NCBI RefSeq assembly: GCF_010111755.1
Contig: NC_088959.1
Coordinates: 1,078,526-1,142,525, forward strand
Direction of reading: 5' to 3'
Length of the DNA: 64,000 nucleotides
DNA from: Nakaseomyces glabratus
Taxonomy: Eukaryota; Ascomycota; Saccharomycetes; Saccharomycetales; Saccharomycetaceae
Shown here: positions 1-10,531 of the stretch, in pieces
Layout of the letters: each line of letters begins with the position of its first letter
How positions within the stretch are numbered: the first letter of the stretch is position 1
Made by a program: the position numbers and the translations under genes
The notes under the pieces: generated by a model
Database searches by the model: none
Told to the model about the DNA's origin: nothing
What the model saw: only the letters and a program-made list of their open reading frames with translations

Positions 1-1
1 A

Positions 2-1399
2 GAGTACATGCTATTAATTTCCGATCTGAAGGACCAAAAGGTAGCTTTACAACTATACGAAGTCTCCACGGAGGAAAAGAAAGTTAAGGAACTCACATCT
101 TCCATTATAGAAAACTTCAACCTGCAAGACTCTTTATTATGCTACCAATTTGGTCGAATCTACAGACTCTTCAAAGACGAAATAGAAGTATATTCCATTC
201 CATCTTTGCAACTAAATTCCAAGGTCAAAATTCCATTTCTTTCTGAAATAGAGGATAAAAACTGTTTGATATCTTTGAAACCTATTGCAACTAACAGAGT
301 GCTATTGACAGTTAAGAATAAGATATACCTGTTGGATCTCCTGCACAAGTCAATATTATCAGAGAGAGAAGTTAGCCATATGAAAACATTCCAGATCTTA
401 AAGACTGCTATGAATAGGGATGGATCGGAGAGTAAACTAACGCTTGCTCTTGGAATTTCCACTAAAAATGGTCAAAACCCTACATCCGCATTGGAAATCA
501 TTAACATTGATGTTGGCTCTAACAGCTTGAAAGACTCTCTAGGTAAAAGTTTTCTGAGAAGAAATAACCAAATTCAAGGTCAATTAAAGAACTTATTCCC
601 AGAACCAAAGTATGAGCTACCAAGTATCAATTTCCCTGAAATACTGGGTAAATTAAAAAATGCTAATTCAGCAGAAAAGTTTGATGAAACATTTTTCAAC
701 CTTTTGAATATAAAAGAAGAGATGTTCACCGAGAATAGTAGATTCTTAAACGATCAAAGATTTTTGGCTTCTGTCCTTGACCTCATATTCACAAAGATAG
801 ATTATAATAAAAGTTGTCCAAGATCATTAATGTTCCTTCTCACTCATCCTTTGTTCCCGAAAGAAAAGGCTATTGGTCTATTAACTAAAGTGAAATCCAA
901 CTCCAGACTATTCAAACAAGCTATTGTTACCTGTCCGAATTTACCACTACAAGAACTACTCCAAGAGCTTTTTACAATTAAAAATTCTGAGTTAGTAGTC
1001 GATATATCTATGAGGATATTACAAGATTACACCAAAGATGCCATAAAAGAGGAAATAAAAAAGCTAGATCAGGTTTCTGTTGAGAACTTCATGAATTTCA
1101 TTATCAAAATGAACAACCGTGAAGCTGCAGTAAGCGATTTTACGATGTTTACACCTCAAATATTTAAGCTACTCTCATTAATCCTGGATTCTATTGGTCT
1201 TTTCGGACTAGAGGAAAGCATCTTGATTCAACTGTCAAGTATTATCGAAAAAGAAGTTAAGATTGCTGAAAGAAATGTTGAACTGTGGAATATAATGGAC
1301 GCTAAGATGCTAAGTGTAAAGAAGAGCAGCTCAACTGCGGCATCCAAACTTGCTGAAAATTCCCAAACTCCATATATAGTCGAATACATAGATATATAG
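2..1399 (+). CDS. UTP8: UTP8, U3 snoRNP / t-UTP component (5' truncated)
   Basis: The frame is open to the left edge, so the ATG at base 8 is probably internal. About 465 codons are present; from memory the S. cerevisiae protein is ~713 residues, so roughly the C-terminal two thirds is visible. Utp8 belongs to the t-UTP part of the small-subunit processome, links rDNA transcription to early 18S pre-rRNA processing in the nucleolus, and has been implicated in nuclear tRNA export. I see no catalytic motif: a beta-rich stretch (about codons 1-170) is followed by a helical region. The call rests mainly on synteny: the next four genes on the minus strand are YGR127W, YGR126W, YGR125W and an ASN gene, the order flanking UTP8 (YGR128C) in S. 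cerevisiae, with matching orientations. It converges on YGR127W with ~130 bp between stops. Confidence 0.8.
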   Translation, partial: EYMLLISDLKDQKVALQLYEVSTEEKKVKELTSSIIENFNLQDSLLCYQFGRIYRLFKDEIEVYSIPSLQLNSKVKIPFLSEIEDKNCLISLKPIATNRVLLTVKNKIYLLDLLHKSILSEREVSHMKTFQILKTAMNRDGSESKLTLALGISTKNGQNPTSALEIINIDVGSNSLKDSLGKSFLRRNNQIQGQLKNLFPEPKYELPSINFPEILGKLKNANSAEKFDETFFNLLNIKEEMFTENSRFLNDQRFLASVLDLIFTKIDYNKSCPRSLMFLLTHPLFPKEKAIGLLTKVKSNSRLFKQAIVTCPNLPLQELLQELFTIKNSELVVDISMRILQDYTKDAIKEEIKKLDQVSVENFMNFIIKMNNREAAVSDFTMFTPQIFKLLSLILDSIGLFGLEESILIQLSSIIEKEVKIAERNVELWNIMDAKMLSVKKSSSTAASKLAENSQTPYIVEYIDI

Positions 1400-1528
1400 G
1401 TGGTAAATATTAATAGAATGTCTGCATTAAAGAAACTTTCTGTCTTATAGTATTAAAAAATGTAATTTAACCGATTGAATCATACTCTAGATGCATGATT
1501 TCGAACTCCTTTACTAATTTAGGTTACC

Positions 1529-2488
1529 TTATTCAATATCATATTCGTAACGCAGTTCTTCTTTTGGATTACTAGTTGAATATAATGAGATGTCCTGATC
1601 TGAGGAATAAATTATTCTTTCAATAAATGTAGCTTTCGTTTTGCTCTTATCTACAAGCAACACAATCTGTGACCGTGTTCCATAATACTGACCAGCAGTT
1701 AAAGGAGACCCGATTTCCTCATGTGGCGGTGTTAATAAAGGTTGAACATAAATAGTTTCTTTCGTTACCCCTAGACTTTTAACTAAGTCAAATTCTTCAG
1801 TTATCTTATCGAGAATGAGATTTGTAGATGCCAATTTGAAACAATTCTCAATAACATCTTCCTTCCCAAGATTTGTATTTGTCTTCACGAATTCTTCCAT
1901 GATCTGCTTACCTTTTTTTATTTTCCCCCATTCTTCAGGGCCTGAATTGATGTCTTGAGACTGCAAATGAAGTTTATCGTGAATATTATTAGATATTACC
2001 AAGTAACCTTTTCCAGGTTTGCTGAATAAAGGGTGTGTATTTCCTAATGAGTCAATTAAGGCGTAACGACCTTCTTTAAAGTCGCCGTAAAATAAGTTGA
2101 AATCCCCTGTTCTCTTGATATCTGGGTAACACTTACAAAACTTTGCGTATGTATCCCAGTCTTCAAAATTGCCCTGCCTATCATTTAAAAAGACAAAAGG
2201 TAAAGCACCACGAGACCTCTCTCCAATCATGCGCTTCATATCAAGTTCATCACATATTCTCAAGTTTAATACAGTCGCAACTCTTCCCTTTCTATTAACA
2301 CCGGTCCACGTCCCAAAAGTATCATTGGATTGTCCAGCACCAATACGTGCTAGATCATATGGTGAGAGAATAAAATCATCATTATGCCAACAAGTTGAGT
2401 GCGTCTTTCTCTCTAAAAATTCATCTCTATTAGAGATCATTATAAGTTCATAGTCAGGATGCTCTCTAGTAGCAAAGAGTATACACAT
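1529..2488 (-). CDS. TANGO2/NRDE-family protein (YGR127W orthologue)
   Basis: 319 residues, close to the ~312 of S. cerevisiae YGR127W. It starts Met-Cys (Cys2) and carries the family-defining Asn-Arg-Asp-Glu at residues 20-23 in SNRDEF, followed by a conserved region with GTWTGVNRKGR near residue 60. The TANGO2 family is widespread. Proposed roles in other organisms include Golgi/ER organisation, haem handling and lipid or acyl-CoA homeostasis; the biochemical activity is unsettled, so no reaction is assigned. The N-terminal Cys after Met recalls N-terminal nucleophile hydrolases, but that is only an analogy. The ATG at 2486-2488 is the only sensible start because Cys2 must be near the terminus. 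It lies between UTP8 (convergent) and YGR126W (same strand), as in S. cerevisiae. Confidence 0.85.
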   Translation of the reverse strand: MCILFATREHPDYELIMISNRDEFLERKTHSTCWHNDDFILSPYDLARIGAGQSNDTFGTWTGVNRKGRVATVLNLRICDELDMKRMIGERSRGALPFVFLNDRQGNFEDWDTYAKFCKCYPDIKRTGDFNLFYGDFKEGRYALIDSLGNTHPLFSKPGKGYLVISNNIHDKLHLQSQDINSGPEEWGKIKKGKQIMEEFVKTNTNLGKEDVIENCFKLASTNLILDKITEEFDLVKSLGVTKETIYVQPLLTPPHEEIGSPLTAGQYYGTRSQIVLLVDKSKTKATFIERIIYSSDQDISLYSTSNPKEELRYEYDIE

Positions 2489-3016
2489 ACTTCCTCTGAA
2501 ACCAAAAATGCCAAAATTATAACTACCAAATTTAAATCTAGATTGCCTTAATCAGATGAAAATGAAATGAGCAATACTACCGTACACGCGGAAATAATGC
2601 AAGTCCGAAACCACTTCCTGTATAGCCTCTTTTTCTTCTCAGTGACAGTATACCAGAACTCGAACCTTTGAATTATGACGATTAAATAGCTCTATCGAAT
2701 CTAATCCTCCTCAAACTACTGCATTAACTATCCCCTCCATCACCAAATTATTATGCTCATCGCTTTCATTTCATTTTTCTTAGTTTGAAAATTAAGGCAT
2801 CCCTTTGTCGGCTTTTATTTTCAAAAACTCCCCGTGAAATAATATAGCTGCACCGAAATATTCTAGTAGACCTCATTTGATCAGGTTGACAATTGGGGCA
2901 TCTCATCGTACTGGAATAATATATGGTATTCCGGTGAAATTCTATTAAAAATATTTACATGATTATTCTGACCATTTACTTGCCAAGAGTCCTGTCTGCA
3001 GATACAATTACACGCC
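2489..3016. other. Intergenic: YGR127W promoter / YGR126W 3' flank
   Basis: 528 bp, AT-rich. It must hold the YGR127W promoter and the YGR126W terminator. A GGTTCGAGTTC stretch on the minus strand near 2655 resembles a tRNA B box but has no tRNA fold around it. Nothing else stands out. Confidence 0.6.
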
Positions 3017-3652
3017 CTAATCAAACATTCTATGAAAAAAACCCTTGATGCCTTTTTCAGATTTGTGTTTTTGGTACTTAGCAATTTCTTTCTTGTTTCT
3101 TTCAACTGCCATGTTGATCTTCTGTGCGATATCACTAACTTCTGATTTGTTACTTTGTGATTTCGATATACTCTTGTCCTTTGAGCTTAAATCGCTATTT
3201 CTAGATACTTGTGTACTTTTCCGCTTTAACGTCTCTAATGTTTTCATTTTAACTAGACCTGTATCTGTCTCTAGTCTGTACTCTTCCGGAAACTGATTAG
3301 TTCCCGTAGTGGTCAATGGGGCATTATAATCCGGAATAGCCTTACGTTGCATATCCAGCCCTTTCGCTTTAAGAGATTCAATTGTTTCTGAGTTACCGGC
3401 AACAGCGTTTTGTGTAACAACTTTCTCGATAGCCAAAGAGTCCAATTTCTTCAATGTTGCACCACTATGCTTCGAAGTTGCATCGTCCATATATGTGCCT
3501 TGCGATGCATTTGTAGCTTTTCTACTGAGATTCTCATTCTTGGTATGCTCTAGTCCAGTAAATGGCTCTGGTTTATATGAATCTACTGATGAGAAAGAGG
3601 AGATGTCCTCCACTTCATAATCTGTATCACTAGTGGTGCCGTTATAGGACAT
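3017..3652 (-). CDS. Uncharacterised protein, YGR126W orthologue
   Basis: 211 residues; from memory S. cerevisiae YGR126W is ~231 and has no assigned function. The protein is Ser/Thr/Lys-rich and probably disordered for most of its length: an acidic, serine-rich N-terminus (residues 1-25), a middle rich in K/S/T, a lysine-rich helix at about 175-205, and a short hydrophobic-basic end GFFHRMFD. There is no signal peptide, membrane segment or enzyme motif. Identification is by position between YGR127W and VSB1 on the same strand and by similar size. The ATG at 3650-3652 is the first in frame. Confidence 0.7.
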   Translation of the reverse strand: MSYNGTTSDTDYEVEDISSFSSVDSYKPEPFTGLEHTKNENLSRKATNASQGTYMDDATSKHSGATLKKLDSLAIEKVVTQNAVAGNSETIESLKAKGLDMQRKAIPDYNAPLTTTGTNQFPEEYRLETDTGLVKMKTLETLKRKSTQVSRNSDLSSKDKSISKSQSNKSEVSDIAQKINMAVERNKKEIAKYQKHKSEKGIKGFFHRMFD

Positions 3653-4318
3653 TCGTATGTTTTTCAGTTAGTGCTGGACTTACAATGAAAAGTATAGTTC
3701 AGTAATAGAAATTTGTGAATGAAAAAACTAATACTCAAAACTTGCTAGATGTAGTATTTAAAGGAAAGATATTTAGTGGCCCATTGAATTAACTTTCAAC
3801 CAGTCCTCAAGGAAGAAAGAAACCATCACTATAACAATGAAATTGAACCTAACAATGCAGGATATATAATCATTTGACATTCAAACAATGGCAGAATTCA
3901 CAAAAATATTCTTCTGGCCAGTGAAATCAGGAAGACTTAACCGTTTGACGTATTTTTCCCAAATTCAGTTGTTGTCGGACCTTTTCTGAGTCTTTCATTA
4001 TTTGTTCTGACACTCACCGATCAAAAGTGACTGCTAAGAAAAAGAAAACACCACTAAAATAAGATAAGGAGCATCCACAATTTGAAATGGGACTTTGAAA
4101 AATAATATTATGTCATACTACTAGGTAATAGCCGTTGATTGGAAGTACTGTACATCTTACATTTGACATAATTGACATAATTAACATAATATCATACTGG
4201 TAAGTTAAAAACGTTTCAGTACTATAGATAAGTAAGGTAAATGCAGTAAGTATATAAACATGCCTTTATAATTTTCATACTTCCAAACAAGAAGTAATGA
4301 AATGCCTTTTTTTTGCTA
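3653..4318. other. Intergenic: YGR126W promoter / VSB1 3' flank
   Basis: 666 bp, AT-rich. Apart from a 9-bp tandem repeat at 4163-4190 I see no feature that can be named. Confidence 0.6.
4163..4190. repeat. Short tandem repeat, 9-bp period
   Basis: Three consecutive copies of TGACATAAT-like sequence (the third has TAACATAAT). It lies in non-coding DNA between VSB1 and YGR126W. Confidence 0.7.
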
Positions 4319-7300
4319 TCAGGCACTCACTAGAGTGTACCCTAGTAATTCTTTGAATCGAGTGTCTCTTATTGCCAGAATTAAAAGAACCAATTCTGTA
4401 TATAGAACAATGTTATCCATTTTCATTATTTCCATGCTTTTCTCATCTATTATCCACAAGATAGTGTCAGTCTCAACTTGAACTCTCAAGTTCTGATTAA
4501 TGTTCTCATTATCGCGTTTGCTTAAGATTTTCCCATAACAGGTACCATTGGATAGTGTTTCATATACAGAACCTGCAGGTAGGTTGTATATAACCTTAAG
4601 TATACCTGCATCCACAAGGAAGAAGAAGTTGTTATTATGAAGAAATGTAGTATTAGCAGTAAAAACTTTCCTCGTGAAATAAGGGCACAATTGTTTCCAA
4701 AACTCAACTTCATCTGTTCTCTTCTCTGTATCCATTGAAACAATGTTAGGTCTATAAAGTTTTAGCGCAAATAATAGGACTTTTAATAATGGATCAGGTA
4801 TTTTAAGTTTGGTGTCAATCTCAGTGGAGATTTGTTGCTCATTACTAAATGCCTGTTGTGCCGCTGAAACAAGTTGGTAATTTCTAGGTGTATTATTAGA
4901 TAAAGACATCAAATTTTGCATCAGCGAGCTCGTGGGTCCTTGATTTTTATTAGTTTGATCATACCTTCTCAATTGATTTCCTATGGCAGCATTAATGTTT
5001 TTAGAACGTCTTTGCAGCTTATTTCTAGCCTTCTCTCTTAATTCTTTGTATTGATATAAAAATTCATTCTCACACCATTCAAGAGCGCTGTTTAAGTCAT
5101 TAAATAACTCAATATCTTGTAGTAAACCAACTTGATTGAAAACATGATAAATTCTATCACTTTCTCTAATCGTAGAAATAATCAACTTAATTCGCTTGGC
5201 TTCAGTGTACCTTTTGATTCTATTAAAGCCTTCTGCTGCCGAATAATCTATATTATCCGCATTGATGTTTTTGAAATCCAATATCAAAAACTTAATTCTG
5301 TGTTTTGAAACATCATTATCACTGATCTCCAGCAACCTTTCTATTTTTTCTTCTATTGATATTATTGTGCCAAAAAATAAAATATTTTGCAGTTTCAAAA
5401 CATAAATCTGCTCTCCAATTTGACTTAGAAATCTCGTTTGAGTGAAGTCTCTATATACTGTACTTTTAGCAACAGTTCCATCGAATTCACCATTGACAGT
5501 TTGCAATTTTGTACTATCGACCAAAAAGGAGAAACAGGCAATTAATATACCAACGACTATACCCAGAACAAAATCAAAGATACCCATAGTCAAGACAATT
5601 ATTCCAATAGTGGCATACTCAAATGTAGTGACCTTGCCAAATGGGTCTATCATGGCTTCGACAAGCAATTCGTAACCCAGTAAAAATATCAACGATCCAA
5701 CAATACATATAGGAATAAATGAAATTATCACTGGGCCAATAACCATTACCATAATAGTCAACACAATCAACACATAACCGGCAATCGCGGAATCTGCGCC
5801 AGCTCTGATAAACAGAACACTATTAGTATAGACAAGGTAGTTTTGCACAGAACCAAACAAACCACTAAAAAAGTTAGAGTAGCCGTGTGCAATCAGCTCT
5901 TTGTCCACATCATATTTATCCATCTGTAACGACATTGCCAATGCAGGGACATTAATTGGAACATGAAGGATACCAAAAAAAGTAAGAGCTAACATAGTTG
6001 GAATTTGTTTAACAACTAATGACCAATGTGCTTTACCAATATCAAAATACCTATAATGATCATACCACTTACTAGAAACCTCAGGAGCGGGAAAGATCCA
6101 ACCAGTTTTTCTAAGTTGATGTAACGAAAGATTTGGTGCGATTGCAACAACAAAATGGAAAAGGATTAGGGTTATGATATAAAAGCTAGGTAATACCAAT
6201 GAATTCTTAAAGCACTTTTGAGTAACGATAAGAATTATTGTCAAAATTGTAGGCAACAACCATTTGAATAGCATCGAACTATCCAAAAATAATTTAGTTA
6301 AAAATGGAATGGAATACTCAAATTTAGCAATTCTAGTTGTGACTTCAAGACCAGTGATGATCAAGAAATAACCGACGCCTCCAATACAACCGATTAAAAT
6401 ATGCCTTGGAAAGAATCCCACAATCTTACCTAATCTCAATTTCCCTAAGAGATAAAATGTCAACCCTGTGATCACAGAGCTTATAACATAGCAAAAAATC
6501 GTTGTCGTTATAATTTCATCATCTCTTCCAGGAAGCGCTTGACTAATGGCCAGAGCCATTGTATGATAAAAGGGAGTGATTTCTATCATTTCACTTCCAA
6601 TACCTGAAGGAAAACTGGACCAACCACTCGAGTAGATGAATTGTGAAATAATGGTAGAGATATAAAACATCGAGATACCTGTAGGCCCCAACTGGGCGAA
6701 TATAGGTTCGGTAATTGGGAATATAATCATACCATAAGATAAAGCATCCAAGATATTCAACAGAAGGCCTAAAATTGCAGCTGGCATGTAATTAGTGACC
6801 CTTTTTAGTGTCATCCACGCTTTTGCTGTAGTACTAGTTGGCATTTGTCTAAAGCCTGCTGATGGCACGACAGTAATAGATTGATAGGTCGATTCTTGTT
6901 CATAATTACTGGTGGCACTCAGAAAATTCTCCTCAGGCGAGACTGAACCATAGTTATCATTATTCGAGGATGAAGGTGTTAACAGGGCAACTGTCTGCTG
7001 TTCAAGTTCTGGATCAGTCGCTCGCTTCAAATTTATACTAACAGGAGTCTTATTGTCAGTAATTAGATCGTTATCTAAATCCCTTCTATTCCTTAAATCT
7101 AACTCTTCTTCCTGAGCTTCATCAAGTAAATTCAAATATTCTTTTAAACTAGAAGGTGACTCACCTATCGTTCCGTCATCAAACTCTTCAGCAATGGCAG
7201 CAGTTTGTCTATGCAATTTGTTTTGCTCATGGATCGCTCTTGACCCAAATTTATTACTAACCGGTAAAGTATTTCGCTCGCCTCCCTGAGGTAACGAAGA

Positions 7301-7531
7301 GCCTAAAATTCCGCTGACATATGATCTCCCTAGGAAAGTATTTGTATCATTATTTGGTATCCCAACATTTTTGGTATTCGGCCTTGCGTTAACGTTCAAG
7401 CTGTTGCTTTCATTTAATCTATCAATGCTGCCATCACGATTTCCCTCAGGATATTGCAACCCCAGAGAAACCGATATAGACTCTGAGATTGATAAAATGC
7501 TATTTTTCCTTCTTTGTTGTGGACTCTTCAT
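4319..7531 (-). CDS. VSB1: Vacuolar SulP-type transporter with STAS and cNMP-like domains (VSB1, YGR125W)
   Basis: 1070 residues; from memory S. cerevisiae YGR125W is ~1036. Order of parts: a long hydrophilic, Ser/Asn-rich N-terminus (1-~240); a hydrophobic SLC26/SulP-type core of many membrane segments (about 248-680); a STAS-like domain (about 700-835, beginning around QIYVLKLQNILFFG); a Lys/Gln-rich linker; and a C-terminal cyclic-nucleotide-binding-like fold (about 940-1050, with FFFLVDAGILKV and NGTCYGKI). The yeast protein is reported to be in the vacuolar membrane and needed for storage of arginine and other basic amino acids. The direct transport mechanism is not visible in the sequence. 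The ATG at 7529-7531 is the first in frame. Three GATAAG cores upstream suggest nitrogen control. Confidence 0.9.
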   Translation of the reverse strand: MKSPQQRRKNSILSISESISVSLGLQYPEGNRDGSIDRLNESNSLNVNARPNTKNVGIPNNDTNTFLGRSYVSGILGSSLPQGGERNTLPVSNKFGSRAIHEQNKLHRQTAAIAEEFDDGTIGESPSSLKEYLNLLDEAQEEELDLRNRRDLDNDLITDNKTPVSINLKRATDPELEQQTVALLTPSSSNNDNYGSVSPEENFLSATSNYEQESTYQSITVVPSAGFRQMPTSTTAKAWMTLKRVTNYMPAAILGLLLNILDALSYGMIIFPITEPIFAQLGPTGISMFYISTIISQFIYSSGWSSFPSGIGSEMIEITPFYHTMALAISQALPGRDDEIITTTIFCYVISSVITGLTFYLLGKLRLGKIVGFFPRHILIGCIGGVGYFLIITGLEVTTRIAKFEYSIPFLTKLFLDSSMLFKWLLPTILTIILIVTQKCFKNSLVLPSFYIITLILFHFVVAIAPNLSLHQLRKTGWIFPAPEVSSKWYDHYRYFDIGKAHWSLVVKQIPTMLALTFFGILHVPINVPALAMSLQMDKYDVDKELIAHGYSNFFSGLFGSVQNYLVYTNSVLFIRAGADSAIAGYVLIVLTIMVMVIGPVIISFIPICIVGSLIFLLGYELLVEAMIDPFGKVTTFEYATIGIIVLTMGIFDFVLGIVVGILIACFSFLVDSTKLQTVNGEFDGTVAKSTVYRDFTQTRFLSQIGEQIYVLKLQNILFFGTIISIEEKIERLLEISDNDVSKHRIKFLILDFKNINADNIDYSAAEGFNRIKRYTEAKRIKLIISTIRESDRIYHVFNQVGLLQDIELFNDLNSALEWCENEFLYQYKELREKARNKLQRRSKNINAAIGNQLRRYDQTNKNQGPTSSLMQNLMSLSNNTPRNYQLVSAAQQAFSNEQQISTEIDTKLKIPDPLLKVLLFALKLYRPNIVSMDTEKRTDEVEFWKQLCPYFTRKVFTANTTFLHNNNFFFLVDAGILKVIYNLPAGSVYETLSNGTCYGKILSKRDNENINQNLRVQVETDTILWIIDEKSMEIMKMDNIVLYTELVLLILAIRDTRFKELLGYTLVSA

Positions 7532-8530
7532 TGTTCCGCTTAATACCTCTTCGATTAATTATTGTATATGCTAATGCAAAAGTATGAAATTATTCCAGTA
7601 GTTAAAAATGCAATATTGACATCAGACACAACGGTATTTTGATATCTTTGTTACTTATCTGCCGTCAAAACTCCACACCCAATGTTCTTCAAATAGAAGG
7701 AGTGCAGTCTAGTAGAAATTAAATGAGTTTTTATATAATATTGTCGCTGCTTATTGTTTTATTATCGACAAACACTAATCGCTCTCTGGCATAAGGAAGT
7801 ATATGTTAAACTTGAATAGCCAGGATAGAATTGTCATAGTAATTGAACAAATCAAAAAGTCAAAAAAAAGATAAGTTACTGATAAGAATTGAAGCTTTGG
7901 ACATCACTTCTTTTGACAATTCCAACTTCTTTTTTCTAGCGTTGCTTGGCTCCCTGCCCCCATTTATCTAAGGCGATGCCTTGTCTCTATTAATTAGTCA
8001 TCTGGAAAATTTCAGACAGCAAGCTAATCAGTGTGTTGCAAAGTCAATTTGAAAAAACAAACTGTGTCCTATCTTGAGATAAATAGTGATAAATTATGTG
8101 TTCTATGCATCATTTGTACGTATTATAATCTACTGCATATGCGATGTTCCATAGGCATACAGTTAACGGAAGTGCCAGTCACTTAAAAGCAGGAAGATGA
8201 AGATCTGCCAGTATGACAGCATCAACATCAGCCCTACTATATAATTACCAATTCCTGATCTCACCATATACAACTCATGTATAACAGTCATCAAGTTGAA
8301 TATTTGTTGTCAGAACATTGTTTTGCACTATTTGAAGATAGTGTGCCATATGTGAAAAGGAAGAATAACAAAATTAATATCTCCTTTAGCTCGAGTTATT
8401 ATGTATCCGATTAATCCTACAAATCTCTATTAAGTGAACTAAAAAAAGAACCACTTTAGGCCCAACTATTAAACTTTAGCTATATTTTCCAAGATACACC
8501 TTTTTAGTTTTTCTTTTTACAGAGTAATGC
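7532..8530. other. Intergenic: VSB1 promoter / ASN 3' flank
   Basis: 999 bp between two minus-strand genes. The half nearer VSB1 holds the GATAAG cores listed separately. The remainder is AT-rich without readable ORFs or RNA genes. Confidence 0.6.
7654..7886. promoter_or_regulatory. GATA-factor-like sites upstream of VSB1
   Basis: Three GATAAG cores: CTTATC at 7654-7659 and GATAAG at 7870-7875 and 7881-7886, i.e. ~125-355 bp upstream of the VSB1 ATG on its promoter side. GATAAG is the known target of Gln3/Gat1 nitrogen-responsive factors. Use here is inference; the hexamer is not rare in AT-rich DNA, but the close pair 11 bp apart is typical of functional sites. Confidence 0.4.
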
Positions 8531-10255
8531 TTAAGCAGTAACGTGTTGTTCGTGGATCTTGGCGTATCTACCAGAAGGATCTTCAGCACAGCCCCAGTCG
8601 GCCTTTGGAATCCATCTCATGACAGTAGAAGCAGCAGTCTTTTGTGGGAAAAGAGCATCAAACTTCAATCTGTACCAGTAAGCTTCCTTAGTAGTTGGGA
8701 TATCTTCACCCCATTCAATCTTAGGGTTAGAGAACATAGTGTCAGAGATGACTCTTTCAGCAGTGTCCTTCAAACCGTCGATCCAGGAGTAACCAACACC
8801 ATCAGAGAATTGTTCCTTTTGTCTCCATAGAATTTCTTCTGGCAAGTATGGTTTTACGTCTGGCTCATCAGATGTGTCGAAAGCCTTTCTCAGGATGTAC
8901 TTCTCGATACGGCCGGCTGATTGGTCGATCATCTTGTCCTTAGGGTCAATGTTCATACATAATTGCAAGAACTCCTTATCCAAGAATGGAACACGAGCTT
9001 CTAGACCCCAAGCCATGGTAGACTTGTTGGCTCTTAGACAGTCTGCCAAGTGTAGGTTCTTTACACGCTTAACAGACTCAATATGGAATTCAGTAGCAGA
9101 TGGAGCTTGAGCGAAATATAGATAACCACCGAAGATTTCATCAGAACCTTCACCAGACAAAACCATCTTCACACCTTGAGCTTTGATCTTTCTAGATAGC
9201 AAGAACATTGGAGTGGAAGCTCTGATGGTGGTGACATCGTAAGTTTCCAAGTGGTAGATGACATCATCCAAGGCATCTAGACCTTCTTGTAGAGTGAATG
9301 TGTGTTCGTGGTGAATAGAGCCAATGAATTTAGCAACCTTTCTGGCAGCTTGTAGATCTGGCGCATTTGGAAGACCAATTGCGAAAGAATGCAGACGAGA
9401 CCAACCAGCAGTATGTAGGTGACCTTGGTTATCAATACCGGCCAGTTGCTTGGAAGCGGAGGCGTCGTTGTCAGCAGCGTCGTTTTCCTCGTTAGCTTTT
9501 TCGGTTTCACGAGCAGCGATAGATGCAATTAGGGAAGAGTCCAAACCACCGGACAAAAGAACACCGTATGGGACTTCAGCCATCAGTCTCTTTCTGACAG
9601 CCTTTTCTAGAGATTCTCTGATATCCTTGAAGTTAACTGGAGTAGTTGGAATACGGGACTCATCGATCCAGTCTGGAGTGAAGTATCTGGTGATTTGATC
9701 GGTCTTAGAGTCATAGACGTGACCTGGTGGGAAGGCAGTGATCTCGTCACAGTCATCTGTCAGACACTTCAATTCAGAAGCGAAGAAAACAGTCTTTGGA
9801 GAAGAAGAACAACGACCCATGTACAAGGTAGTGATACCGACTGGATCTCTTGCAGCTACAATTCTGTCTTGCTTAGCATCGTACAGACACCAAGCGAACA
9901 TACCGTCCAAGTATTTTGGAGCATCGATGTCGTGTTCCAAGTAAGCTGGGATGATAGGTTCACAGTCACTTAGAGTCTTGAACTTGTAATCTGGGAATTG
10001 TTCTCTTAGCTGAATGTGGTTGTAAATTTCACCGTTGACACACAAGGTGTAGTCACCATCTTCACTGGTGATTGGTTGAGCACCGGAATCCAAACCAACA
10101 ATGGCCAATCTTTCATGGACCATGATAGTGGAGTTCTTGACAACGTTACCCGACCAATCTGGACCACGGTGTCTAATTCTCTTAGATAGTTGAAGAGCCT
10201 TTGGCTTGAAAGCATGCACATCTTGGTGCTTGTAAGCTGCAAAAATACCACACAT
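8531..10255 (-). CDS. ASN2: Asparagine synthetase, glutamine-hydrolysing
   Basis: 574 residues, the usual length for yeast Asn1/Asn2. It converts aspartate, glutamine and ATP to asparagine, glutamate, AMP and PPi in the cytosol. The N-terminal glutaminase domain begins Met-Cys-Gly-Ile-Phe, with Cys2 as nucleophile. The C-terminal synthetase domain has the ATP pyrophosphatase P-loop SGGLDSS at 235-241. An acidic, low-complexity insertion at about 252-270 ([14 protein letters not shown]) precedes the conserved [16 protein letters not shown] segment. Codon use is stronger and more biased than in its neighbours, as expected for a highly expressed enzyme. Its neighbours match both ASN2 (VSB1 side) and ASN1 (divergent NOC4) of S. 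cerevisiae, so it stands for the pre-duplication ASN gene; the symbol follows the VSB1-side synteny. Confidence 0.95.
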   Translation of the reverse strand: MCGIFAAYKHQDVHAFKPKALQLSKRIRHRGPDWSGNVVKNSTIMVHERLAIVGLDSGAQPITSEDGDYTLCVNGEIYNHIQLREQFPDYKFKTLSDCEPIIPAYLEHDIDAPKYLDGMFAWCLYDAKQDRIVAARDPVGITTLYMGRCSSSPKTVFFASELKCLTDDCDEITAFPPGHVYDSKTDQITRYFTPDWIDESRIPTTPVNFKDIRESLEKAVRKRLMAEVPYGVLLSGGLDSSLIASIAARETEKANEENDAADNDASASKQLAGIDNQGHLHTAGWSRLHSFAIGLPNAPDLQAARKVAKFIGSIHHEHTFTLQEGLDALDDVIYHLETYDVTTIRASTPMFLLSRKIKAQGVKMVLSGEGSDEIFGGYLYFAQAPSATEFHIESVKRVKNLHLADCLRANKSTMAWGLEARVPFLDKEFLQLCMNIDPKDKMIDQSAGRIEKYILRKAFDTSDEPDVKPYLPEEILWRQKEQFSDGVGYSWIDGLKDTAERVISDTMFSNPKIEWGEDIPTTKEAYWYRLKFDALFPQKTAASTVMRWIPKADWGCAEDPSGRYAKIHEQHVTA

Positions 10256-10408
10256 ATTAGTATGCTATTGTAGTACAAGTATTTTTTTGTAATGTGATTA
10301 GTTTTACTAAATCTAAAAAAAAGTATTTCTTAAGCAAAATGGCAATATTTTAAAATGAGAGTATACACAAGGAAATGTTCTTGATAATCAACCGATCATC
10401 ACCCAGTA

Positions 10409-10415
10409 TTATATA
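10409..10415 (-). promoter_or_regulatory. TATA box of ASN gene
   Basis: TATATAA on the minus strand, ~155 bp upstream of the ASN ATG, a normal distance for yeast. Confidence 0.5.
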
Positions 10416-10525
10416 CTTTCCATTCGATTGCTTGATTTGCTTCGAGACTTTCTCATGGCACTAACAAATTTTTTTTTTCACCTTTAATCAGTCACTTGAA
10501 CGGACACCGAGGCTCTCTTCATGTA

Positions 10526-10531
10526 GAGTCA
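10526..10531 (-). promoter_or_regulatory. Gcn4-type half-site upstream of ASN
   Basis: TGACTC on the minus strand ~270 bp upstream of the ATG. ASN1 and ASN2 are Gcn4 targets in S. cerevisiae, so the position is plausible. The full palindrome TGACTCA is not present, so confidence is modest. Confidence 0.35.
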
